From contig RDXG01000202.1 in the NCBI GenBank assembly GCA_004292785.1, positions 1-33,134 of the forward strand: a stretch of DNA of 33,134 nt, given 5' to 3'. This DNA is from Bacteroidota bacterium (lineage in GTDB: Bacteria; Bacteroidota; Bacteroidia; Cytophagales; Thermoflexibacteraceae). The position numbers and the translations under genes were made by a program. Of this stretch, positions 8,988 to 18,527 are shown piece after piece; within the stretch, counting starts at the first letter, position 1; the number at the start of each line of letters is the position of its first letter. The notes beneath the pieces are model-generated. The model was not told the DNA's origin. It saw only the letters and a program-made list of their open reading frames with translations, and searched no databases.

Positions 8988-9194
8988 AACGCTATGATTT
9001 TTGTGGTCGATTATAAAATATAAATCTTTTTAGTATATAGTTATAATAGACTATATATTTTTTATAAACGCAAATATGAATAAATATTTTGGAATAAAAA
9101 AAAAAATGTAAAATATTGTAGTGGAAGCCAATTAATATTTTCAGAAATATAAAGCACTAAAAATTATTAATTTTACTTTTTTAATAATTCTTAA

Positions 9195-9202
9195 TATCTT
9201 TG
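9195..9202 (+). promoter_or_regulatory. Bacteroidota-type -7 element (TATCTTTG) upstream of the E2 gene
   Basis: TAnnTTTG match about 63 nt upstream of the ATG at 9265; -33 element not obvious. Confidence 0.4.
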
Positions 9203-9264
9203 AACTGAAAATTGAACTGCCAACGATTCTAAAAAAATCGTTTTACAAAATAAAAACACAAAAT

Positions 9265-10491
9265 ATGAACAACACTGGACAAGTGATCGATATGAAAATC
9301 CCTGCTGTCGGGGAGTCTATCGCCGAAGTAACTTTGGCAAAATGGAGCAAAAAAGATGGCGATTTTGTCAAATTAGACCAAATTATTGGCGAATTGGAAT
9401 CGGACAAAGCCACTTTTGAAATTACAGCCACCGCCACAGGCGTTTTGCGTACCGTTGCAAACGAGGGCGATGTGCTTGCCATCGGCGCATTGTTTTGCAA
9501 AATAGAAGTAGGAGAGGCTTCGGCAACTCCTGCGGTTTCTGCACCTGCCAAAGAAGAAAAAATAGTTAAAACAGAAGTCGTTACAAATAATCCTACTTAT
9601 GCTTCAGGTCATGCGTCGCCTGCGGCTTCCAAAATTTTGTCCGAAAAAGGAATTTCTAGCGAAAGCGTAGAAGGTTCAGGAGTTGGTGGAAGAATTACCA
9701 AAGAAGATGCCATCAACGCAAAACCAGAACAAAAAACTGCTCCTGCAACGGAAAGCAAGCCACAAACCGTAGTAGCAAGTCTTTCAAACGGAAGAAACAC
9801 TCGCAAAGAAAAAATGTCTGCTTTGCGAAAAACCGTTGCAAAACGCCTAGTTGCCGTAAAAAACGAAACCGCCATGCTCACTACTTTCAACGAGGTAGAT
9901 ATGCAAGCGATCATGGATTTGAGAACAAAATACAAAGATATTTTCAAAGAAAAACATCAGATCGGTTTGGGTTTTATGTCGTTTTTTGTGAAGGCTTGTT
10001 GTACGGCTCTCAAAGAATTTCCTTCGGTAAATGCACAAATTAATGGTGAAGAAATTGTTTTTCACGATTTTTGCGACATTTCCATTGCCGTTTCTGCCCC
10101 AAAAGGACTCGTTGTGCCTGTGGTCAGAAATGCGGAAAGTTTGAATTTGGCGGGCATCGAAAAAGAAATTTCGCAGTTAGCCATTAAAGCCAGAGATAAC
10201 AAATTGAGTATTCCAGAAATGACAGGCGGAACTTTCACGATCACCAACGGAGGAGTTTTTGGTTCTTTGATGTCCACACCTATCATTAATGCCCCGCAAG
10301 TGGCGATTTTGGGTATGCACAACATTGTTCAAAGACCGATGGCGATCAACAACCAAGTTGTGATCAGACCGATGATGTATGTGGCACTTTCTTATGACCA
10401 CCGAATTATTGACGGCAGAGAATCCGTAGGATTTTTGGTAAGAGTCAAACAATTACTCGAAGACCCTACCAGATTGTTGTTGGAGGTTTAA
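9265..10491 (+). CDS. sucB: 2-oxoacid dehydrogenase E2 component (dihydrolipoyllysine acyltransferase, probably 2-oxoglutarate dehydrogenase succinyltransferase)
   Basis: Lipoyl domain ([39 protein letters not shown]), peripheral-subunit-binding domain ([14 protein letters not shown]), catalytic core ending [28 protein letters not shown]. Confidence 0.93.
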   Translation: MNNTGQVIDMKIPAVGESIAEVTLAKWSKKDGDFVKLDQIIGELESDKATFEITATATGVLRTVANEGDVLAIGALFCKIEVGEASATPAVSAPAKEEKIVKTEVVTNNPTYASGHASPAASKILSEKGISSESVEGSGVGGRITKEDAINAKPEQKTAPATESKPQTVVASLSNGRNTRKEKMSALRKTVAKRLVAVKNETAMLTTFNEVDMQAIMDLRTKYKDIFKEKHQIGLGFMSFFVKACCTALKEFPSVNAQINGEEIVFHDFCDISIAVSAPKGLVVPVVRNAESLNLAGIEKEISQLAIKARDNKLSIPEMTGGTFTITNGGVFGSLMSTPIINAPQVAILGMHNIVQRPMAINNQVVIRPMMYVALSYDHRIIDGRESVGFLVRVKQLLEDPTRLLLEV

Positions 10492-10513
10492 AAAAAATTA
10501 TAATTTCAATCCA

Positions 10514-10556
10514 AATCCCCCCTGCCCCCCTTTTCAAAGGGGGGGGCAGGGGGATT
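10514..10556. repeat. GC-rich intergenic palindrome (C6/C6 versus G8/G5 tracts)
   Basis: AATCCCCCCTGCCCCCCTTTTCAAAGGGGGGGGCAGGGGGATT: about 20-bp arms, in an otherwise AT-rich intergenic region 18 bp before the next ATG. Confidence 0.85.
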
Positions 10557-10574
10557 AACAACAAGCAAAAACTC

Positions 10575-13500
10575 ATGCAAAACGCCCAAAACTATTTCCA
10601 AGATTTACAAAAAATTGACAATCAAGAACTTAGCGAACATTCTTTAAGAACGGCACTCGAAAACTTGTTGAACCAAATCAAAGCCGAAGCCGAATTTTTG
10701 AAAGAAGTAAACATTTTGCAAGAAGGCAAAAGAATCGGCAAATCAGGTGTGCCTGATTTTAGAATCACGTCTTCAAAAGGAAGTGTTGGTTACATCGAAA
10801 CCAAAAAAATTGGCGAAAATTTGGCTGAAATCGCAGTTTCTGATCAAATACAAAAATACCAAGAACTCAACGACAATATTTTATTGACCGATTATTGTGC
10901 ATTTTGGTGGTTAAAAGGCAATACGATTGTCCAAAAATTAGACTTTTGTCAGCCCGAAGAAGTGGGAAATATCGAGGCAAAATTTGATTCTGAAAAAGGG
11001 CGAAAGCTAGAAATTTTGATCCAAAATTTTTTGAGAGAAACCCCAAAAGGAGTCAATAATGCACACGATTTGGCGAAAGCTTTGGCGGTAAGAACGCGCT
11101 TTTTGAAAAATAATTTGCAAGAACTTTTGCAAAGCCAAATCCAAAACGAAGAATTACTGCCTTTGAGAGGTTTGTACGATTATTTTAAAAGCATTGTTTC
11201 TGACGAGTTTAGCATCAAAAATTTTGCTGATACTTTTGCGCAAACTTTTTCTTACAGTTTGTTTTTGGCAAAACTCAACGCCGAAAATCAGGTTTTGACT
11301 TTGCAAAATGTCAAAAATTTTATTCCTATTTCCTTTGGCGTAATTCGTGAAATTGCAGGCTTTTTGGAAAAATTGGAATCTGACGAATACAGAAAAATAG
11401 CTTGGGTTATCAAAGAAATTATCAATGTAGTCGATAATTTGGATTTAGAACCGATCCGAAATAGCCTTTCGTTTAACAAAAATATACAAGTTCAAAACGA
11501 AACCGCCGCCGACCCTTATTTGTATTTTTATGAAGATTTTTTAGGGCAATACGACCCAAAATTGCGCAAGGCAAAAGGCGTTTATTATACTCCTCCTGCG
11601 GTAGTAAATTTTATTGTCAGGGCAATAGATCAGGTTTTGCAAAAAGATTTTCAGATCGAAAGCGGTTTGGCAGACAAAAACAAAGTTACAGTTTTGGATT
11701 TTGCCACAGGCACAGGAACGTTTATTTTGGAAATTTTGAAAGTCATTTTTGAGAAAATTCCGCAAGATTCCACATACAGAAACGATATTGTGCAAAATCA
11801 TATTCTCAAAAATTTGTACGGTTTTGAATATTTGATTGCCCCTTATACGGTTGCGCATCTCAAATTATCGCAATTTTTAAAGGATAATGCCTATGATTTT
11901 AACAAAAAAGATCGTTTGCAAATTTATCTAACCAATACGCTAGAACCGCTTGAAACACAGCCCAATTTTTTCTTACCTGAACTTTCAAAAGAGGGAACAA
12001 AAGCTCAAAATTTGAAAAAGCAACCTGTTTTGGTGATTTGTGGAAATCCGCCTTATTCATATCATTCTGCCAACAAAAATAAATGGATTTTGGATAGAAT
12101 TAATGAATATAAAAAAGTAGGAAATGAAAGTCTTGACGAAAAAAACTCGAAAGGATTACAAGACGATTATGTCAAATTTATTCGTTTTGCAGAATGGAAA
12201 ATGCAACAAGTGGATCAGGGAGTGGTGGGTATTGTTTCCAATCATTCGTTTTTAGACAATCCTACTTTTAGGTTGATGCGAAAAAGTTTGATGAACACTT
12301 TTGGGCATATTTATTTGATTGATTTGCATGGAAATGCCAAGAAAAAAGAAACAACTCCTGAGGGACAAAAAGATCAAAACGTTTTTGACATCGAACAAGG
12401 TGTAAGTATTTCTATTTTTGTCAAAAATCCTAAAATCACGGAATCTAAGATTTTTTATGCCGATTTTTATGGCACAAGACAGCATAAATTTGATTTGTGC
12501 CTCGAAAACGACCTTAAAAGTATAGATTGGCAGGTGCTTAATCCAAAAATGCCTTTTTATTTGTTCAAACCACAAAATATTACGCATGAAGTTCAATACA
12601 ACACTTTTTGGTCTGTGAAAGATATTTTTAATGTGCAAAGTGTGGGTGTGGTTACTGCTAATGACAATCTATTAATGGCTAAAAATTTTAAAATCCTCAA
12701 TAAAAGGGTTGAAAAATTGATAACTGCTGAAGATGCAAGGCAAATAGTAGAATGGTTTAAATTGGACAATAAATATAAACCTATCTTAAAAAAGTTTTTA
12801 CAAGATTTTGAAAATGGTACAAAAAAACGTGAAAATGTAAAAATAGATGCCATTAATTATAAGCCATTTGACAAACGAGTTCTTTGGTACGACAATGATT
12901 TGGTGGAGAGAATGAGAAGTTCTTTTGTTAAAAATTTTGAACAAGAAAACATAGGACTTGTATTTGTGCGATCTACGTCTAATATTCCTTATTCTCACGT
13001 ATTGTGTGTGGACAAACCAATTGTTGGAAGATTTTTTACTGATGCGGCTTGTGTGAGTTATCTAAGCCCACTTTACGTTTACCAAAAAAAAGAACACAAA
13101 TTAGACCTAAACCAAAATCCAAAATATGCTCGCAAACTCAAAAAATTGCAAAAAGAGTTTCAAATTGCAGAAGAAGTTTTGGAAGAAAGCAAAATTTTAG
13201 CAGAAAATATTGCTGATGGCAAACAAAAAAATGTTTTTTTAGATAGTTTAAACAAGGTTTTTGAAGAAGCCAAAACTTGTTACGAAAAAAATATTTCCAA
13301 TTTGGAAAGCGAATACAGCACGCAAAAACCAAACGCAAACGGCTATGAAAAAACTGAAAATTTTACGCCCGCTTTTCAAAAATTTTTGGAAAATTACAAT
13401 GATGACGCAAGTCCTGAACAAGTGTTGGCGTACATTTATGCCGTTTTGCACAGCCCAAATTACCGCTTGCAATATGCAGATTTTTTGAAAATGGATTTTC

Positions 13501-13895
13501 CTAAAATTCCTTTTCCTAATTCTTTGCCAACTTTCGAAAATTTAGCAAGGCTCGGTCAGGAACTCATAGATGCCCATTTGTTGCGCAAAATTCCAGCTCT
13601 GGAAGTAGGTATGGCAATAGGAAATGGCACAAATGAAGTGTCTGAAATTCGTTATGTATCCGAGTCTGAGGTTTTGGGCAAAAAAATAGGCAAACTTTAC
13701 TACAACAAAACCCAATATTTTGACAAAGTTAGTCCCGAAATTTGGGATTTTCAAGTGGGAGCTTACAAAGTTTTAGAAAAATATTTGAAAGATCGCAAAG
13801 GCGAAATACTTGAAAATGAGGAAGTTAGGCATTTGGAAAACGTGATCAAAGTTTTGGCTTTTACGCTAGAAAAAATGCTAGAAATAGACAAATAA
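10575..13895 (+). CDS. Single-polypeptide restriction-modification enzyme: PD-(D/E)XK nuclease + N6-adenine methyltransferase + Type ISP-like C-terminal specificity domain (Type IIG-like)
   Basis: N-terminal SGVPDFRITSSKGSVGYIETKK (D61...E75-x-K77); MTase motif I LDFATGTGTFILEIL; motif IV GNPPYSYHS; C-terminal part (LVERMRSSF...NIGLVFVRS...FPNSLPTFENLARLGQELIDAHLL) resembles LlaBIII-type specificity domains. No SF2 helicase motifs seen. Confidence 0.88.
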   Translation: MQNAQNYFQDLQKIDNQELSEHSLRTALENLLNQIKAEAEFLKEVNILQEGKRIGKSGVPDFRITSSKGSVGYIETKKIGENLAEIAVSDQIQKYQELNDNILLTDYCAFWWLKGNTIVQKLDFCQPEEVGNIEAKFDSEKGRKLEILIQNFLRETPKGVNNAHDLAKALAVRTRFLKNNLQELLQSQIQNEELLPLRGLYDYFKSIVSDEFSIKNFADTFAQTFSYSLFLAKLNAENQVLTLQNVKNFIPISFGVIREIAGFLEKLESDEYRKIAWVIKEIINVVDNLDLEPIRNSLSFNKNIQVQNETAADPYLYFYEDFLGQYDPKLRKAKGVYYTPPAVVNFIVRAIDQVLQKDFQIESGLADKNKVTVLDFATGTGTFILEILKVIFEKIPQDSTYRNDIVQNHILKNLYGFEYLIAPYTVAHLKLSQFLKDNAYDFNKKDRLQIYLTNTLEPLETQPNFFLPELSKEGTKAQNLKKQPVLVICGNPPYSYHSANKNKWILDRINEYKKVGNESLDEKNSKGLQDDYVKFIRFAEWKMQQVDQGVVGIVSNHSFLDNPTFRLMRKSLMNTFGHIYLIDLHGNAKKKETTPEGQKDQNVFDIEQGVSISIFVKNPKITESKIFYADFYGTRQHKFDLCLENDLKSIDWQVLNPKMPFYLFKPQNITHEVQYNTFWSVKDIFNVQSVGVVTANDNLLMAKNFKILNKRVEKLITAEDARQIVEWFKLDNKYKPILKKFLQDFENGTKKRENVKIDAINYKPFDKRVLWYDNDLVERMRSSFVKNFEQENIGLVFVRSTSNIPYSHVLCVDKPIVGRFFTDAACVSYLSPLYVYQKKEHKLDLNQNPKYARKLKKLQKEFQIAEEVLEESKILAENIADGKQKNVFLDSLNKVFEEAKTCYEKNISNLESEYSTQKPNANGYEKTENFTPAFQKFLENYNDDASPEQVLAYIYAVLHSPNYRLQYADFLKMDFPKIPFPNSLPTFENLARLGQELIDAHLLRKIPALEVGMAIGNGTNEVSEIRYVSESEVLGKKIGKLYYNKTQYFDKVSPEIWDFQVGAYKVLEKYLKDRKGEILENEEVRHLENVIKVLAFTLEKMLEIDK

Positions 13896-13899
13896 ACTC

Positions 13900-13925
13900 T
13901 GTAACACAGACTTTAGTCTGTGTAA
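13900..13925. repeat. Palindromic repeat copy (ACACAGACT-TT-AGTCTGTGT)
   Basis: TGTAACACAGACTTTAGTCTGTGTAA; shares the TGTAACACAGA-TTTAGTCTG core with 7979-8055. Confidence 0.7.
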
Positions 13926-13941
13926 CTTATTGAAAAAACAC

Positions 13942-13973
13942 AACTGTCAGACATTTGTCGGACAGTTTTTTTG
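13942..13973 (+). terminator. Stem-loop/terminator-like (AACTGTCAGACA-TT-TGTCGGACAGTT + T-run)
   Basis: 12-bp stem with one mismatch followed by a T-run, downstream of the RM gene and before lipB. Confidence 0.65.
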
Positions 13974-13991
13974 GGATTAAATCGAAAAATC

Positions 13992-14705
13992 ATGAAAAAT
14001 ACAGAAGTTTTTGTGCAACAAATTGGGATTATGCCTTACGCAGAGGCTTGGGCGTATCAAGAAAAATTATTCCAGAAAGTAATTGATCAAAAACTCGAAA
14101 ACCGAGATGCGCAAAGCCAAAATCCTACGGAAAATTATTTGATTTTTTGCCAACATCCTCATGTTTATACGCTTGGCAAAAGCGGAAAAGATTCGCATTT
14201 GTTAATTGACGAACAAAAATTAAAGGAAATTGAGGCAACTTATTTCCAAATTAATCGCGGCGGCGACATTACTTATCACGGTTTTGGGCAAGTGGTGGCT
14301 TATCCGATTTTGGATTTAGACAATTTTTTTACCGACATTCACAAATACTTGCGTTTTATGGAGGAGGCAGTCATCAAAACTTTGGCAGATTATAGCATTT
14401 TGGCAAGCCGAATCGATAAATTGACAGGCGTTTGGATTGGTGCAAACACAGAAAATCCGCGCAAAATTTGTGCGATTGGCGTAAAAACGAGTCGTTGGGT
14501 AACCATGCATGGTTTTGCCTTAAATGTGAACACAGATTTGAGTTATTTTCAGCACATTGTCCCCTGCGGAATTACAGACAAAGCTGTTACTTCGATGCAA
14601 AAAGAATTAGGTAAAACTTTGATTATCAGCGAAGTAGAACAAAAACTCATGTTTCATTTGGCAGAATTATTTGGCATGAAACTCAAACACGTTGTCAATT
14701 TTTGA
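13992..14705 (+). CDS. lipB: Lipoyl(octanoyl) transferase LipB (ATG start at 13992 rather than TTG 13971)
   Basis: FCQHPHVYTLGKSGKDSHLL, INRGGDITYHGFGQVVAYPILDL, KICAIGVKTSRWVTMHGFALNVNTDLSYFQHIVPCGI: LipB signatures. Confidence 0.96.
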   Translation: MKNTEVFVQQIGIMPYAEAWAYQEKLFQKVIDQKLENRDAQSQNPTENYLIFCQHPHVYTLGKSGKDSHLLIDEQKLKEIEATYFQINRGGDITYHGFGQVVAYPILDLDNFFTDIHKYLRFMEEAVIKTLADYSILASRIDKLTGVWIGANTENPRKICAIGVKTSRWVTMHGFALNVNTDLSYFQHIVPCGITDKAVTSMQKELGKTLIISEVEQKLMFHLAELFGMKLKHVVNF

Positions 14706-14727
14706 TCATTGACAACGCCTATTTTTA
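14690..14727. terminator. Stem-loop at lipB 3' end
   Basis: CGTTGTCAAT (14690-14699) / ATTGACAACG (14708-14717), perfect 10-bp stem overlapping the lipB stop; T-rich downstream. Confidence 0.7.
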
Positions 14728-15072
14728 GCCGCGAGTTTTTTTGTGCCAAACATACCAACCCAAAAATCCTGTTAAAAAAATGAAGGCATAATTTCCAAAT
14801 TCCATATACAAATACACAAAAAATAAGGAAAAAACCACAAATAAAAGTTGGCTAAAATCTGTGCCTTTTTTGGCTTTGTTTCTTGCAAATGCACCTTTAA
14901 TTTTAGAAATCCGCCTTTCTCTGATCAAATTTTCCGCTTCGGTTTCGTTCAAAGTTTTTTCCATTTCTGCTTTTCTTTGTTTGCGTTCCTCTTCCTCTGG
15001 ATTATAATATCGAGGTTGATAACTGAAACTTTTGTATTTGGGTAATTTGACTAACGAAGGTAGTTTTAGCAT
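14725..15072 (-). CDS. Hypothetical small membrane protein
   Basis: 115-aa ORF, charged N-terminal half then two predicted TM segments (FSQLLFVVFSLFFVYLYMEFGNYAFIFLTGFLGWYVWH). Confidence 0.65.
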   Translation of the reverse strand: MLKLPSLVKLPKYKSFSYQPRYYNPEEEERKQRKAEMEKTLNETEAENLIRERRISKIKGAFARNKAKKGTDFSQLLFVVFSLFFVYLYMEFGNYAFIFLTGFLGWYVWHKKTRG

Positions 15073-15185
15073 ATTTTTAGATGTTTTTATAATTTTTATC
15101 TCAAAAACAAAGTTACTAATTTTTTTTTGAAAAAACTTTTTGCTTTCAAATTTAACAAAAAATTTATCTTTTTTAGAAATATTAC

Positions 15186-15193
15186 TACTTTTG
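15186..15193 (+). promoter_or_regulatory. Bacteroidota-type -7 element (TACTTTTG)
   Basis: TAnnTTTG match 23 nt upstream of the ATG at 15216. Confidence 0.4.
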
Positions 15194-15215
15194 CAGATAT
15201 TTTAAAAAAAAGTCC

Positions 15216-15821
15216 ATGAATCCTTTTGAAACTTATTTTTTGCTTGGTTTAGAACACATTACAGATGCCAATGGTTACGATCACATCTTGTTTATTGTTG
15301 CTCTTTGTGCCGTTTATCAAATCTACGAATGGAAAAAATTATTGTTTTTAATTACTTCTTTTACTATCGGGCATTCTATTACTTTGGCTTTGGCAACTTT
15401 GCAAGTGCTTCAAATTCCTAGTGATTTTATCGAATTCTTGATTCCTGTTACCATTTTAATTACTTCTTTTCTTAATTTTTCTGAAAGTCCGCAATCGTCT
15501 TTTAATGCTGCAAGTCGTGAAAAAAATCAATTTTCTTTGCGCAGATATTTTGTTGCCATCGGTTTTGGGCTAATTCATGGCTTGGGTTTTTCCAATTATT
15601 TGCAAAGTTTATTAGGAAAACAACAAGATTTGTTTGTTCCGCTTTTATCGTTTAATTTGGGCTTAGAAATTGGGCAATTATTGATTGTGGCGGTGGTTTC
15701 TGTGATTACTTTTTTGTTAGTGAATGTTTTGATGATCAAAAAACGTGATTTGGTTTTGACTTTATCAGGAGCAACCGCAGGAATTTCTTTAATTTTGATC
15801 GGACAAAATTGGATTTTTTAG
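15216..15821 (+). CDS. HupE/UreJ family membrane protein
   Basis: FLLGLEHITDANGYDHILFIVALCAVY, ITSFTIGHSITLALATL, GLIHGLGFSNYL: conserved His motifs of HupE/UreJ-like proteins. Confidence 0.8.
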   Translation: MNPFETYFLLGLEHITDANGYDHILFIVALCAVYQIYEWKKLLFLITSFTIGHSITLALATLQVLQIPSDFIEFLIPVTILITSFLNFSESPQSSFNAASREKNQFSLRRYFVAIGFGLIHGLGFSNYLQSLLGKQQDLFVPLLSFNLGLEIGQLLIVAVVSVITFLLVNVLMIKKRDLVLTLSGATAGISLILIGQNWIF

Positions 15822-15888
15822 CTTTTTAATCAATTAATACCAAAAAAATAGCGTAATTGCGCAAATTTTCAATACTTTTTTATATTTT

Positions 15889-16110
15889 ATGGAAATCGAA
15901 AAAAATAAAGAATCCAACGAACCAGATTTTGCGTTCAAAAGTGTAAATTATCAATTTATGCTTGCGGGAATTGCGGTTTTACTTATTGGTTTTGTGGTAA
16001 TGTCTATGGACAAAGAACCTTATGGATTTGGCTTTTATGGGCTAACTTTGGGGCCTGCGATTGTGATGATTGGTTTTATTTTCCAATATTTTGCTATTTT
16101 TAAAAAATGA
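15889..16110 (+). CDS. DUF3098 domain-containing small membrane protein
   Basis: FAFKSVNYQFMLAGIAVLLIGFVVMSMDKEPYGFGFYGLTLGPAIVMIGFIFQYFAI; stop overlaps yaaA start (ATGA). Confidence 0.75.
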   Translation: MEIEKNKESNEPDFAFKSVNYQFMLAGIAVLLIGFVVMSMDKEPYGFGFYGLTLGPAIVMIGFIFQYFAIFKK

Positions 16111-16874
16111 TTAGCTTAATTTCGCCTGCAAAAACCCTTGATTTTGATACCAAATCGAGGGTTACAAAATTTTCTATCCCCGATTTTTTGACAGATTCAG
16201 AACAATTAATGGATCAACTCAAAAAATGCTCTGCGGCGCAAATTTGTGAATTGATGAGCATCAGCCAAAATTTGGGAGAACTCAATCATCAGCGTTTTCA
16301 GTCGTGGAATCCTGAATTTGACTTAAAAAATGCCAAACAAGCCATTTTTGCTTTTAAAGGAGAGGTTTATTTGGGTTTGCAAGCCGAAAATTTTGAAAAC
16401 AAAGACTTGAATTTTGCACAAAAAAATCTGCGAATTTTGTCAGGACTTTATGGTTTGCTCAAACCTTTGGACTTGATAAAACCTTATCGTTTGGAAATGG
16501 GAACTAAGTTTTTGAACCACAAAGGTAAAGATTTATATGTTTTTTGGGACAAAAAACTAAGCCAAAAAGTAGAGGTCGAACTAGAAAATCATGCCGACAA
16601 AACCCTTGTCAATTTGGCTTCCAACGAATATTTTAAGGCGATCAAAAGTAAACTTTTTGCACACAAAATCATTACACCAATTTTCAAAGATTTTAAAAAT
16701 AATGAATACAAAATGATCGGTTTTTTTGCCAAAAAAGCAAGAGGAATGATGGCTGCTTTTATTGTCAAAAACAAGATCGAACAACCAAAACAAATCAAGG
16801 ATTTTGATAGCGAAGGATATGTTTTTAACCCAAAACTAAGCACTGAATCGGAATGGGTTTTTACCAGAAATTAG
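16107..16874 (+). CDS. yaaA: Peroxide stress protein YaaA (DUF328)
   Basis: ISPAKTLDFDTK, AIFAFKGEVYLGL, LSGLYGLLKPLDLIKPYRLEMGTK, NLASNEYFKAI, FFAKKARGMMAAFIV. Confidence 0.96.
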   Translation: MISLISPAKTLDFDTKSRVTKFSIPDFLTDSEQLMDQLKKCSAAQICELMSISQNLGELNHQRFQSWNPEFDLKNAKQAIFAFKGEVYLGLQAENFENKDLNFAQKNLRILSGLYGLLKPLDLIKPYRLEMGTKFLNHKGKDLYVFWDKKLSQKVEVELENHADKTLVNLASNEYFKAIKSKLFAHKIITPIFKDFKNNEYKMIGFFAKKARGMMAAFIVKNKIEQPKQIKDFDSEGYVFNPKLSTESEWVFTRN

Positions 16875-16985
16875 TTGCAGTAATAAATAATTTCATTGAC
16901 GATCAAATTGTTTTTGCAGGTATTCCTTTTGTTTTGGATTTGAAAAAGATTTATAAACGAATAATTTAATTAAACAAAAAATAAG

Positions 16986-17648
16986 ATGCTTACGGCTTTT
17001 ATCACAGGAATTTTAGGTAGTTTTCACTGCGTTGGGATGTGTGGGAGCATTGTGTTGGCAGTCCAGTCCAAAAATTGGCAAAACGGACTTTTATATCATT
17101 TGGGGCGTTGTTTGACCTACGCTATTTTGGGTTTGATGTTTGGCTTTTTTGGAAAAGGTTTATATGTAGCTGGTTTTCAACAAAATATATCCATTATTTT
17201 AGGTTTTCTGATGATTCTTTTTGTGCTTTTGCCCAATCAAAATTTTCCATTTTTATACCAATTTTATACAAAAGTGAAGCAATATTTACAACCTTTTCAT
17301 ATTCAAAATAAGTCTGTTTCGGCATTTGTTTTGGGTTTTTTGAACGGGTTGCTGCCTTGTGGATTGGTTTATGTGGCAATTTTTGCAGCAATTTCTACCG
17401 CTGACGCCTATTATGGAGCTTTGTATATGTTTTTGTTTGGTTTAGGCACAATTCCAATGCTTTTGTTGTTGAGTATTTCTCAAAAAATGCTGTCGGTCAA
17501 ATGGCGAACTCAATTTGTTAAAATTGTGCCTGTTTTTGTGGTGGTGGTGGGCATTTTATTAATTTTGAGAGGTTTAAATTTGGATATTCCGTATTTAAGT
17601 CCTTACATCGACGAATATTCAGTAAGTTGTTGTTATACCGAAGATTAG
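16986..17648 (+). CDS. Sulfite exporter TauE/SafE family protein
   Basis: GILGSFHCVGMCGSIVLAVQ, GLLYHLGRCLTYAILGLMFG, FLNGLLPCGLVYVAIFAAISTADAYYGALYMFLFGLGTIPML. Confidence 0.87.
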   Translation: MLTAFITGILGSFHCVGMCGSIVLAVQSKNWQNGLLYHLGRCLTYAILGLMFGFFGKGLYVAGFQQNISIILGFLMILFVLLPNQNFPFLYQFYTKVKQYLQPFHIQNKSVSAFVLGFLNGLLPCGLVYVAIFAAISTADAYYGALYMFLFGLGTIPMLLLLSISQKMLSVKWRTQFVKIVPVFVVVVGILLILRGLNLDIPYLSPYIDEYSVSCCYTED

Positions 17649-17753
17649 TATTTTGCCGAAAGATTTGATGTTTTAACAAAATGAAACTTTTTTTCTTGTT
17701 TAATTTTTATATTTGCAAAAAAATAGATCGTTTTCCTTTAAATCAATTCTAAA

Positions 17754-18527
17754 ATGAATAAAATATCTTTTCTTATCCTAATTTCTTTTCTAGTATTTTC
17801 TTGCAAAAAAGATACGGATACTACCCAAAGTAAGCCTTCTGCTTCTAGCAAAATGTTGCTTTCAAAAGTAAAAGTTGGCGGCAAGACAGCAAGCGAATTT
17901 TTTTATGATAACAAACAGCAATTACAAGAATATCGTCAATATGAATTTAGCGGAAATTTGGTGCAAACCATCAAATATACTTATAATTCACAAGGACAAA
18001 TTTCCAAATCAGAGAATTTACAAGGCAATAACACCATTATTTCTGCCTTTGCTTATGATGCACAAGATCGTCCTTTAAAAAGAACTTACGATTATAAAGA
18101 TGCAAGTGGCAAAATAGTAAAAGCCGTAGATAGTTTGGAATATAATTCTGTTTCACAGATAACAAAGGCTTTTTATTTGTCTGATTCTCAATTAGATGGC
18201 TATAGCACTTACGAATATGACAGCAGCCAAAAAAATGTGCTTAGCGAAAAATATTTTTTTATCAAAGACAAAAAAGCAGTTTTGGAAAGTCAATGGGGAT
18301 ATGATTTTGATAAAAAACGCAATCCTTACCAAATATTTGGGTACTTTTTTTCGAGCAAAGCAGGTATTAATATGAATAACAGTACCATTATTATAGAAAC
18401 ATTAAAAATGTCTTCTGTTGCGCCTCAAACCACAATTATTAGAGGAATTGTTTACGAATACAATTCTACAGATTTTCCAATTAAACAAACCATTAACGGG
18501 CAAATTATTACTTTTGAATATCTTTAA
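17754..18527 (+). CDS. Hypothetical lipoprotein (YD-repeat-like Tyr/Asp strands)
   Basis: Lipobox LVFSCKKD; repeated EYxYDsxx / YTYNSQGQISK-type strands as in Bacteroidota secreted YD-like proteins. Confidence 0.65.
   Translation: MNKISFLILISFLVFSCKKDTDTTQSKPSASSKMLLSKVKVGGKTASEFFYDNKQQLQEYRQYEFSGNLVQTIKYTYNSQGQISKSENLQGNNTIISAFAYDAQDRPLKRTYDYKDASGKIVKAVDSLEYNSVSQITKAFYLSDSQLDGYSTYEYDSSQKNVLSEKYFFIKDKKAVLESQWGYDFDKKRNPYQIFGYFFSSKAGINMNNSTIIIETLKMSSVAPQTTIIRGIVYEYNSTDFPIKQTINGQIITFEYL

Noticed and set aside
9609-10452. Minus-strand ORFs inside the E2 gene (9609-9947, 10062-10325, 10177-10452)
   Set aside because: Overlap a clearly coding plus-strand gene; composition is that of a reverse-complement shadow with no recognisable domain.
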